64,000 nt of DNA from Qipengyuania_B thermophila (GTDB lineage: Bacteria; Pseudomonadota; Alphaproteobacteria; Sphingomonadales; Sphingomonadaceae): positions 682,001-746,000 of the forward strand of contig NZ_SDSI01000002.1 of NCBI RefSeq assembly GCF_004153605.1, read 5' to 3'. The translations under genes were made by a program, and so were the position numbers. The notes below the pieces were generated by a model, which worked only from the letters and a program-made list of their open reading frames with translations, had not been told where the DNA came from and made no database searches. Below, piece by piece: positions 9,422 to 16,540 of this stretch. Position 1 is the stretch's first letter. Every line of letters starts with the position of its first letter.

Positions 9422-9772
9422 ATGTCGTTGTTGAACCAGAGCCGGTATGACATCGCCGCCCAGGAGGACCGCTGCGCCCCGCGCACGCGCCTCACGATCC
9501 CCGCGCAGTTGCGGGCTTCGGGCGGCCGCGCGTTCCAGACCGTCGTGCAGGACCTTTCGATTTCCGGCTTCTCCGCCGCGGCGATCAACCGGATGCACGA
9601 GGGGCAGATCTGCTGGCTCACCCTGCCCGGACTCGAATCGCTCCAGGCACAGGTCGTGTGGTGGGAAAACTGCGTGGCAGGCTGCGCGTTCGCGAAGCTG
9701 CTCAGCCCGATCGTCCACGACAATCTGCTGCAACGCTACAGCGCGGGCACCCCTTACCGCTCAACCCTCTGA
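9422..9772 (+). CDS. PilZ-domain protein (probable c-di-GMP receptor)
   Basis: Small single-domain PilZ protein, 116 aa, cytoplasmic. Both ligand motifs are present: RxxxR as RCAPR near residue 18 and D/NxSxxG as DLSISG about 32 residues later. PilZ proteins bind cyclic di-GMP and pass the signal to motility or exopolysaccharide machinery; the partner cannot be deduced here. GGGGAAG precedes the ATG. The gene is monocistronic and converges on the serine-hydrolase gene with a seven-base gap. A second PilZ domain occurs in the GGDEF/EAL protein at 39878-42091. Confidence 0.9.
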   Translation: MSLLNQSRYDIAAQEDRCAPRTRLTIPAQLRASGGRAFQTVVQDLSISGFSAAAINRMHEGQICWLTLPGLESLQAQVVWWENCVAGCAFAKLLSPIVHDNLLQRYSAGTPYRSTL

Positions 9773-9779
9773 AAGCCGA

Positions 9780-10967
9780 TCAGCGACGCGGCGCGGCGGC
9801 CAGCTGCGCGGTCAGCCGCTGCCACGCCGCCCGCTCCGGCCCGCCCGACGCCTGCGGCTGATTGCTCACCATGGCGATGACCAGCCCGGCTTCCGGCACG
9901 ATGGTGATGCCCTGCCCGAAGATGCCCTGGGCGCCGAAACCCTCCGGATAGGTCCACCACTGGAGACCATAGCCGAAGCCGGGCCGCTGCTCGAACCGGG
10001 TCGCCGGCGCGGTGCTGCGCGCGATCCAGTCGGCCGAAACCGTCCCGCGGCCACCTTCGAGCACCCATTGGCCGAAGCGGGCATAGTCCGCCAAACGCAG
10101 CGACAGGCAGCATCCGCCGATGTTGCGGCCGGTGAGGTCGGTCATCCAGAACAGCGGTCCGGCGAAGCCGGCGGGCACGACGATCTTCTCCCGCGCGTAA
10201 TCCGCCAGCCGGCGCCCGGTCGCGGCCTCGACGATGTCGCCGAGCAGGTTCGTCTCCAGGGTGTTGTAGCGCCAGCGCCCCTGACCCAGCGGCTCCGCGC
10301 GCCGCAGCGAGCGGGCATAGGTCACGGACTGCGGCTCGCCGGCCTGCGGCTCCACCAGCAGCATGCGGGCGACATCGCTGGCCGGATCGGCATAGTTCTC
10401 GTTCCAGGCCACGCCGGAGGTCATGGCGGCGATCTGGCCGACGGTCACCCCGTCATAGGCCGTTCCGCGCAGCGCCGGAAGGTAACGGGTGGCCGGATCA
10501 TCGAGGCTGGCGATTGCGCCATCCTTGAGCGCGGCACCAAGCAGCGCGGAGGTGAAGCTCTTGGCGACCGAGAAGCTGGTCCACCGGCGCTCTGCCGAGA
10601 AGCCGTTGGCATAGCGCGCATACCGCACGCGGCCATCCTGAAGCACCATCAGGCCGACCGCATGGTTGGCGTCGAACGCCTCATCGAGCGCGCGGCGCAG
10701 ATCGGGCGCGAAGGGACGGCCCGCCGAAAGATGGCGCGGCGTCGGTGCAGGCGCGGCTTCCAGCCCGGCGAAGTAGTCCTCCATCCGGGCAAAGCGGTCG
10801 CGCTGAGTCGCCTGATCCCAGAAAAGGACCTGGAGTTCGGCCGGCGGGCGTTGCTCGCCGGGAACGCTCGCCCGCACAGGCGACGGCGCCGTGGCCACGG
10901 ACGCCGGCGCGCTTGCGCAGGAGGCGAGCAGCAGACCCGACAGGGCGATCGACACCATCCGTTTCAT
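9780..10967 (-). CDS. Serine hydrolase lipoprotein (beta-lactamase/class C esterase family)
   Basis: About 395 aa. Starts MKRMVSIALSGLLLASCAS, a lipoprotein signal with lipobox LASC, so it is predicted to be membrane-anchored in the periplasm. The catalytic SxxK is SVAK within SFSVAKSFTS and the partner tyrosine lies in RYNTLETN. Sequence resembles 6-aminohexanoate-dimer hydrolase or EstB-like esterases more than true AmpC beta-lactamases, so the substrate is open. Start at 10967: AGAGGAGAG precedes it and the ATG overlaps the cyclopropane synthase stop (ATGA). Third gene of the photolyase operon. Confidence 0.88.
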   Translation of the reverse strand: MKRMVSIALSGLLLASCASAPASVATAPSPVRASVPGEQRPPAELQVLFWDQATQRDRFARMEDYFAGLEAAPAPTPRHLSAGRPFAPDLRRALDEAFDANHAVGLMVLQDGRVRYARYANGFSAERRWTSFSVAKSFTSALLGAALKDGAIASLDDPATRYLPALRGTAYDGVTVGQIAAMTSGVAWNENYADPASDVARMLLVEPQAGEPQSVTYARSLRRAEPLGQGRWRYNTLETNLLGDIVEAATGRRLADYAREKIVVPAGFAGPLFWMTDLTGRNIGGCCLSLRLADYARFGQWVLEGGRGTVSADWIARSTAPATRFEQRPGFGYGLQWWTYPEGFGAQGIFGQGITIVPEAGLVIAMVSNQPQASGGPERAAWQRLTAQLAAAPRR

Positions 10968-12226
10968 GCTTCTCTCCTCTTGATCAGCGTCACTTGGCAC
11001 ACGTCAATGCCGCCGCCCCGGAACCCGCCTTCGCAATACATCAGGTAATAGCGCCACAGGTCGCGGAACTGCGCGTCGAACCCTTCGGGCAGCCGACCGG
11101 CAGAACACGCGCTGTCGAACCGCTCCCGCCAGCGACGCAAGGTTTCGGCGTAGTCCGCGCCGAACCGTTCCTCGTCCGTCCACTGCAACCCCCGCGTCTC
11201 GGCCAGCGCGCGGAACTCGCTCTGACGGACAAGGAGGCCGCCGGGAAAGATGTAGGCCTGGATGAAATCCACACCCCGCGCATAGGCGTCGAACAGCTCG
11301 TCGCGCAGGGTGATGAACTGCAACGCCGCGCGCCCGCCGGGCTTGAGCGCGCGGGCGAGGCGGTCGAGGAACACCGGCCAGTATTCCCGCCCGAGCGCCT
11401 CGACCATCTCCACGCTGACGATCGCGTCGTACTGGCCCTCGATGTCGCGATAATCGCGATGGTCGAACGCGATCGACGGCAGCCTGTGCGCGCGGGCATG
11501 GTCGAGTTGCGCGCGCGAAAGGCTGATCGCGGTCACGGCTGCACCCGAGCGGGCGAAGCGGTCCGCGAGCGCGCCCCAGCCGCAGCCGATCTCCAGCAGC
11601 GTTGCCGGCGCGCCGAGACGTTCCGCCAGCCGGGCCACCTTGCGCTCCTGCCCCTCCTCCAGCGACATCGCTGGCGTGAGGCCATAGGCGCTCGAGTAGC
11701 TCATCGTGCGGTCGAGCCAGGCGGCGTAGAAGTCGTTGCCGAGATCGTAATGGGCCGCAATGTTGCGGCCGGCGCCGGCGGGTGTGTTGCGGTTGCGCGC
11801 GTGCACCAGCCTGAGCGCGCGGCGCAGCAGCCCCTTGGGCCGCGCCGTGTCGCCCAACGCCTCGGCATGCTGCATGAACAGGGCGAACAGCGGCACCGGA
11901 TCGGGACTCGACCACTCGCCCGCCGCCCATGCTTCGTACCAGCCCACCGAACCGCTGGCGGCGAGGCGTGTCAGTGCCCGCCAGCTCCGCAAGGAGACGT
12001 GGCATTCGAAACCCGGCCGTCTTCCCCCGAGGGTGCAGCGGGTGCCATCGGGAAGTTCGGCGTGAATGGCCCCGGTGCCGAGCGCCGCATCGATGCGGCT
12101 GAGGAGCCGGTCCCGGCTGCGCGCCAGCAGCCGCGTGGCCGGAGCGGCGAGGAAACCCGGAGCGCGCGAGAAGCGTGCGCCCGCCGCCTGCAGCAGATGT
12201 CCGCGCTCGCCGGTCGCCACGTCCAT
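10964..12226 (-). CDS. Cyclopropane-fatty-acyl-phospholipid synthase family methyltransferase
   Basis: SAM-dependent enzyme that adds a methylene group across the double bond of membrane-lipid acyl chains. 420 aa: an N-terminal lipid-binding-type domain (about residues 1-150), then AAHYDLGNDFY and the SAM motif LLEIGCGWGALA, and the bicarbonate/active-site region around SVEMVEALG and YIFPGG. The length and motifs match the Cfa/CmaA family. Cyclopropanation usually hardens membranes against acid or oxidative stress. It lies between phr (51-base gap) and the hydrolase (ATGA overlap), hinting at a joint light or oxidative stress role. Confidence 0.92.
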   Translation of the reverse strand: MDVATGERGHLLQAAGARFSRAPGFLAAPATRLLARSRDRLLSRIDAALGTGAIHAELPDGTRCTLGGRRPGFECHVSLRSWRALTRLAASGSVGWYEAWAAGEWSSPDPVPLFALFMQHAEALGDTARPKGLLRRALRLVHARNRNTPAGAGRNIAAHYDLGNDFYAAWLDRTMSYSSAYGLTPAMSLEEGQERKVARLAERLGAPATLLEIGCGWGALADRFARSGAAVTAISLSRAQLDHARAHRLPSIAFDHRDYRDIEGQYDAIVSVEMVEALGREYWPVFLDRLARALKPGGRAALQFITLRDELFDAYARGVDFIQAYIFPGGLLVRQSEFRALAETRGLQWTDEERFGADYAETLRRWRERFDSACSAGRLPEGFDAQFRDLWRYYLMYCEGGFRGGGIDVCQVTLIKRREA

Positions 12227-12277
12227 GGCACCGGCCTATGCGTCGGCGCCAGCCGGTAGGCAAGCCGGCTCGGCGGG

Positions 12278-13684
12278 TTACGCGTCCGCCTTCATCCGCC
12301 GGTAGGCGGCCAGCGCCCGCTCCCGCGCCTCGCCGTGCTCCACCCGTCGCGGCGGATAGGTGCGCGGCCGCACCGCGTCACCGGGGTCGTGAATCGCCGC
12401 ATCGTCCAGATCGGCCAGTTCCGGCACCCAGCGGCGGATGTACTGCGCGGCGTCGAACTTCTCCGACTGGGCCAGCGGCGCCATGATCCGCGTGAACTGC
12501 TGCGCGTCGACGCCCGTGCCGGCCACCCACTGCCAATTGTGCGTGTTGTTGGCGTAATCCGCGTCGACCAGCGTGTCCCAGAACCACCGCTCGCCGTGCC
12601 GCCAGTCGATCAGGAGATGCTTCACGAGAAAGCTCGCCGTCAGCATGCGGACCCGGTTGTGCATCCAGCCGATGGTCCACAGCTGGCGCATTCCGGCATC
12701 GACGATCGGGTAGCCCGTCCGCCCCTGCTGCCAGGCGGCAAGGCCTGCCGCGGCCTCGTCATCGGCAGTGGGGTCGCGCCACGGAAAACGGTCGAAATCG
12801 CGGCGGATGTTCGCCTCGCCGTAACGGGGAAACTGCACGATCAGGTTCTGAGTGAAGTCCCGCCACAGCAGCTCGCCGCGGAACTTGTCCCACCCCGCGC
12901 TGCCTTGCTCGGCGAGAGCGTGCCACACCCGGGCCGGACTGATTTCGCCCCAGTGCAGGTGCGGGGAAAGCCGGGAACTGCCGTCGGCAGCGGGCTGGTT
13001 GCGTGCCTCGGCATAGGCGGCGAGCCTTGCCGAGAACCGTTCCAGCGCGCGAACAGCCGCAGCCTCGCCGACCGCGCCGTTCCAGCAGGCGCGAAGCCCG
13101 CCCGCCCAGTCCGGGCGGGTCGGGAGCAGGGTAAGATCGTCGAGATGCTCTCCCCGCGGCGGATCGGCGACGCTTTGCAGGGCCGGCGCCGGCAACGGCT
13201 CGGCCGGCGGGAGAACAGCCAGCGCCGCGCGCGCGAAGGGCGAATAGACCTTGTATAGCCCGCCACCGCCCGTCCTGAGGCAGCCGGGCGGCAGCAGGTA
13301 GTTGCCGTCGTGAAGGTGCAGCGTCACTCCGGCCGGAAGTCCGTCCTTCAGGTCGCCTTCCGCCTTGCGCCACCACGGCTCGTAGTGGCGGATGGCGTGG
13401 ATGCCGCCGGCACCGCTCGCGCGGGAGATGTCGAGCAGCTGCGCCACGCTGTCCCCCTGGCGCAGGACCAGCGGCACGCCGCGTGCCCGCAGATCGTCCG
13501 CCAGCGCCGCAAGCGAATGATGCAGCCACCAGCGGTGCGCCCCGCCCGGCCGGCGGTCGCCCGGCCGCACGTCGTCGAGGACGAACACCGGCAGGACCGG
13601 GCCGCGCGCGGCCGCATGGTGGAAGGCGGCTTGGTCGGCAAGCCGCAGATCGCGCCGCAGCCAGACAATCTGGGGTGCCGTCAT
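12278..13684 (-). CDS. phrB: Deoxyribodipyrimidine photolyase
   Basis: Light-driven repair of cyclobutane pyrimidine dimers. 468 aa: N-terminal antenna-binding Rossmann domain beginning with IVWLRRDLRL, and the FAD-binding helical domain with LLWRDFTQN, GYPIVDAGMRQLW, GWMHNRVRM and NTHNWQWVAGTG. The start MTAPQIVWLRRDLRL fits the family and there is no room for an earlier one. No Shine-Dalgarno sequence is visible; the ATG lies nine bases after a GGAAC-N17-TGTT element, so the message may be leaderless. Leads an operon with the cyclopropane synthase and serine hydrolase genes. Confidence 0.96.
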   Translation of the reverse strand: MTAPQIVWLRRDLRLADQAAFHHAAARGPVLPVFVLDDVRPGDRRPGGAHRWWLHHSLAALADDLRARGVPLVLRQGDSVAQLLDISRASGAGGIHAIRHYEPWWRKAEGDLKDGLPAGVTLHLHDGNYLLPPGCLRTGGGGLYKVYSPFARAALAVLPPAEPLPAPALQSVADPPRGEHLDDLTLLPTRPDWAGGLRACWNGAVGEAAAVRALERFSARLAAYAEARNQPAADGSSRLSPHLHWGEISPARVWHALAEQGSAGWDKFRGELLWRDFTQNLIVQFPRYGEANIRRDFDRFPWRDPTADDEAAAGLAAWQQGRTGYPIVDAGMRQLWTIGWMHNRVRMLTASFLVKHLLIDWRHGERWFWDTLVDADYANNTHNWQWVAGTGVDAQQFTRIMAPLAQSEKFDAAQYIRRWVPELADLDDAAIHDPGDAVRPRTYPPRRVEHGEARERALAAYRRMKADA

Positions 13685-13691
13685 GGCGCAT

Positions 13692-13719
13692 GGAACACAA
13701 GCGCCCTGCCTCGGGTTCC
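13692..13719. promoter_or_regulatory. Palindromic, possibly bidirectional EcfG-type promoter between phr and PAP2
   Basis: The segment begins GGAAC and ends GTTCC. On the minus strand it reads GGAAC-N17-TGTT, with the -10 element nine bases before the phr ATG. On the plus strand it reads GGAAC-N17-GGTT, with the -10 element eight bases before the PAP2 ATG at 13726. The published general-stress (EcfG/SigT) consensus is GGAAC-N16/17-CGTT, so each direction has one mismatch in the -10. Both genes lack a Shine-Dalgarno sequence, consistent with leaderless starts. Not proven. Confidence 0.4.
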
Positions 13720-13725
13720 TTGGCG

Positions 13726-14400
13726 ATGCTCCGCCATACCCTTCCCGACCGCCGCGCGGTTCTTCTGGCCGCGTGCGCCTGCTGGCTCGGCTTTGCCCTG
13801 CTCGTGGCGCTCGTTCTTTCCGGCGGGGCGGAGGCGTTCGACGCCGCCGGGCTGGTGCTCTGGCGAACCGCGGACGGCATGCCGCGCGGACCCGGCTGGC
13901 TGGAAGAGGGCGTGCGCGACCTGACCGGCCTTGGCGGCGTCACCCTGCGCAACGCCGCCGCGCTCGTCGCCGCGGCCGTTCTCCTTCACCTGCGCCGCGG
14001 GCGGGCGGCCGCCTTCGTCGTGCTGACCGTGGGTGGCGGATGGGCCTTCAACACCGGGCTGAAGCTGCTCTTCGGCCGCGACAGGCCGGATCTGGTCACG
14101 CCTTTGATGGAGGCCGGCGGCCCCGGCTTCCCGAGCGGCCACGCCTTCAACGGCACGGTCGTCTGGCTGGCGATCGCGCTCGCCTTCGTTCCGCTGGCCG
14201 CGACCCGCTTGGGGCGGGTGTCGCTGGTCTGGGGTGCCATGCTCCTCACTCCGGCGATTGCGTGGAGCCGGGTGTGGCTCGGCGTGCACTACCCCTCGGA
14301 CGTGCTCGCCGGCTGGCTTGGCGGTGCCGGCTGGACGCTGCTCGCCTGGGCGGTGCTCCTCACGGCAAGGCAGGCGCGCAGCGAACCTCCGGCAGCCTGA
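13726..14400 (+). CDS. PAP2-family membrane phosphatase
   Basis: Type 2 phosphatidic acid phosphatase/undecaprenyl-diphosphatase-like protein, 224 aa, integral membrane. All three signature motifs are present: KLLFGRDRP (KxxxxxxRP), FPSGHAF (PSGH) and SRVWLGVHYPSD (SRxxxxxHxxxD), between about five membrane segments. The substrate may be a lipid phosphate or undecaprenyl pyrophosphate. Two starts are possible: ATG 13690 (12 more residues, MEHKRPASGSLA) would leave only five bases to the phr start, and neither has a clear ribosome site; I prefer 13726. Its 3' end overlaps the convergent YdjM-type gene by 41 bases. Confidence 0.88.
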   Translation: MLRHTLPDRRAVLLAACACWLGFALLVALVLSGGAEAFDAAGLVLWRTADGMPRGPGWLEEGVRDLTGLGGVTLRNAAALVAAAVLLHLRRGRAAAFVVLTVGGGWAFNTGLKLLFGRDRPDLVTPLMEAGGPGFPSGHAFNGTVVWLAIALAFVPLAATRLGRVSLVWGAMLLTPAIAWSRVWLGVHYPSDVLAGWLGGAGWTLLAWAVLLTARQARSEPPAA

Positions 14401-15256
14401 CCGAGAAACGGTCGCGCGCGCGGGGATCGGTAAAGCGCGCGTCGCGAAGGATCACCGACCCATCCGCCGCCGCGTCGGCGAACGGGGCGCGCGACCAGAA
14501 CAGGAACGCGTCGAGGTCCGCGTTCGGGCGGGCGGCGGCCGCCAGCGCCTCGCTCAGGTCGCACCGGCCGTAAAGGTCGCTGTTCACGCGCCACAGGTTC
14601 TCGTTCTCCCGCGCGATCACCTCCCTCTGCCAGCTTGCCAGCGGAACGGGGCTGGCGAACGCCGCCGGGCGGGTCGAGGCCATGAACCACGAGATCGCGG
14701 CCTGCGCGCCGACATAGAGCGCACCCACGGCGAGCACGGCGCGCGCCACCTGCCGCCAGTTCCCGCTCCGCTTCTCCCGCCTGAGCGACAGCCAGGTGCC
14801 GAAGCCGAGCAGCGCCCACAACCACACATCGATGATGAACAGCGTGTCGCCATAGAACCAGCGGCTGGAGAACGGCTCGAGCAGGCGGATGCCATAGACG
14901 TTCAGCCAGTCGAGCGCCGGGTGGCTCAGCGTGCCGAGCAGGCTGAGCCCGTACAGCCAGCCGAAACGGACCGGGAGCCGTCCCTCCGGCTGCCTGCCCC
15001 GCCGCGCCTGCCAGCAGTCGAAGGCGTAGAGCAAGCCGGCCAGGATCAGCGGCAGCAGCACCCAGGCGACCGGCCCGTGCGTGATCCCCCGGCGGAAGGC
15101 GAGATGCCCCGTCCCCTCCAGCCAGAAGAAGCAGGCCGCATCGAAGTCGGGGATATTCGCCCCGACGACCAGGGCCGGCATGGCAAGCCCCGTGCGGCGT
15201 TTCAGGCCCGCCTGCCCGATCAGGGCGCCGACGAGGGAGTGGGTCAGATTGTCCAC
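14360..15256 (-). CDS. YdjM/DUF457-type membrane-bound metal-dependent hydrolase
   Basis: Integral membrane protein of the PF04307 type, about 298 aa. The conserved N-terminus DNLTHSLVGALIGQ, NIPDFD, RRGITHGPVAW and LSHPALDWLNVYG supply the His/Asp residues thought to bind metal; four to six membrane segments follow and the C-terminal 100 residues are soluble. Biochemical role unknown; E. coli YdjM is LexA-regulated. The GTG at 15256 is chosen because family members begin MDNLTHSL; a GTG at 15307 would add 17 residues. The 213 bases between this gene and korB hold nothing I can identify. Confidence 0.85.
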   Translation of the reverse strand: MDNLTHSLVGALIGQAGLKRRTGLAMPALVVGANIPDFDAACFFWLEGTGHLAFRRGITHGPVAWVLLPLILAGLLYAFDCWQARRGRQPEGRLPVRFGWLYGLSLLGTLSHPALDWLNVYGIRLLEPFSSRWFYGDTLFIIDVWLWALLGFGTWLSLRREKRSGNWRQVARAVLAVGALYVGAQAAISWFMASTRPAAFASPVPLASWQREVIARENENLWRVNSDLYGRCDLSEALAAAARPNADLDAFLFWSRAPFADAAADGSVILRDARFTDPRARDRFSVRLPEVRCAPALP

Positions 15257-15469
15257 GGGGCCGCTCGGTTCGCCGCTGGTGAGGAACACCTGGACCGCAT
15301 GTGACACGGTCCAGAGCGATTGATCTCAACCCGCGGACGGAAACGGGTCAGGCGGTGAGACAGTCCAGGTTGGGCGCTGTTCATGAGGTCGGCATAGGGC
15401 AGCCCGCGCGCGTAGGACAACGCATCCCCCTGCCCCGTGGCTCCAGCCCGCGCGGGAGTGACGATCCGC

Positions 15470-16540
15470 CTACAGGTCCGGTCCGCCCTGCCCGGCGACG
15501 CTCGACCCGACGGGGTCCGCCGCGCTGCCCGGCACGGTCCATGTCTGCCCCTTGGCGAGCAGGCGGGCCAGATCCGCGGTCTTGCCTTCGCTGGCCTTCG
15601 TCCGCTCCGCCACGACGGCGCTCTCGAAGGTGGGCCGCGGATCGTCGTAGATCACGCCGAGCGCCATCGGAAACGGCCCGAACGGCATCTCCACCAGCAG
15701 GTGCGCCAGCATCCGGTTGCGGGGGATGTGGACCAGGACGCCCGCCGCCTGCCAGTCGCCGCCGCTCACCTCGACAACGCGCAGCGACAGCGTGTCGGTG
15801 TCCAGCGCCAGCCCGCGCGTGCCGCCGGCAAACAGCATTGGTTCCCCATCGGTCAGCCACAACTGCCGGTCTTCCGCGCCCTTGGGCTGGGCAAAGTCGT
15901 TGAACACGTCCTTGTTGTAGACGACGCAGTTCTGGAAGATTTCCACGAACGCCGCGCCCTGATGCGCGTGGGCCGCCATCAGCACGTCGGGCAGATGCCT
16001 GCTGACGTCGAACCCGCGGGCGACGAAACGCGCCCCCGCCCCCAGCGCGAAGGCGCAGGGATTGGCAGGGTGATCGACCGAGCCGATGGGCGAGGACGGC
16101 GAACGCGTGCCTTCGCGGCTGGTGGGCGAGTACTGCCCCTTGGTGAGACCATAGATCTCGTTGTTGAACAGCAGGATCTGCATGTTCACGTTGCGCCTGA
16201 GGACATGCAGCATGTGGTTGCCGCCGATCGACAGTCCGTCCCCGTCGCCCGTGATGAGCCAGACGTCGAGATCCGGGTTGGCGAGCTTCACCCCCGTCGC
16301 CACCGCCGGCGCGCGGCCGTGAATGGTGTGGAAGCCGTAGCTTTCGATGTAATAGGGAAACCGGCTGGAGCAGCCGATGCCGCTGATGAAGACGGTGTTG
16401 GCCGGGTCGCTGCCGAGCTGCGGCAGGGTGCGCTGCACCGCCTTGAGGATCGCGTAATCCCCGCACCCCGGACACCAGCGGACCTCCTGGTCGGTCTCCC
16501 AGTCCTTGAGCGTCGTTTCGATCCTGGCGGGTGCGTTCAT
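15470..16540 (-). CDS. korB: 2-oxoacid:ferredoxin oxidoreductase, beta subunit (KorB-like)
   Basis: Thiamine-diphosphate and [4Fe-4S] subunit that, with KorA, converts a 2-oxoacid (probably 2-oxoglutarate) and CoA to acyl-CoA, CO2 and reduced ferredoxin. 356 aa. Cluster ligands are visible in VRWCPGCGDY, SGIGCSSRF and FQNCVVYN; the TPP motif is GDGDGLSIGGNH. The ATG overlaps the korA stop by four bases (ATGA). Found mainly in anaerobes but also in several aerobic groups including actinobacteria and alphaproteobacteria. No ferredoxin gene is adjacent; the reductase at 43544 could accept its electrons, but this is only inference. Confidence 0.93.
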   Translation of the reverse strand: MNAPARIETTLKDWETDQEVRWCPGCGDYAILKAVQRTLPQLGSDPANTVFISGIGCSSRFPYYIESYGFHTIHGRAPAVATGVKLANPDLDVWLITGDGDGLSIGGNHMLHVLRRNVNMQILLFNNEIYGLTKGQYSPTSREGTRSPSSPIGSVDHPANPCAFALGAGARFVARGFDVSRHLPDVLMAAHAHQGAAFVEIFQNCVVYNKDVFNDFAQPKGAEDRQLWLTDGEPMLFAGGTRGLALDTDTLSLRVVEVSGGDWQAAGVLVHIPRNRMLAHLLVEMPFGPFPMALGVIYDDPRPTFESAVVAERTKASEGKTADLARLLAKGQTWTVPGSAADPVGSSVAGQGGPDL

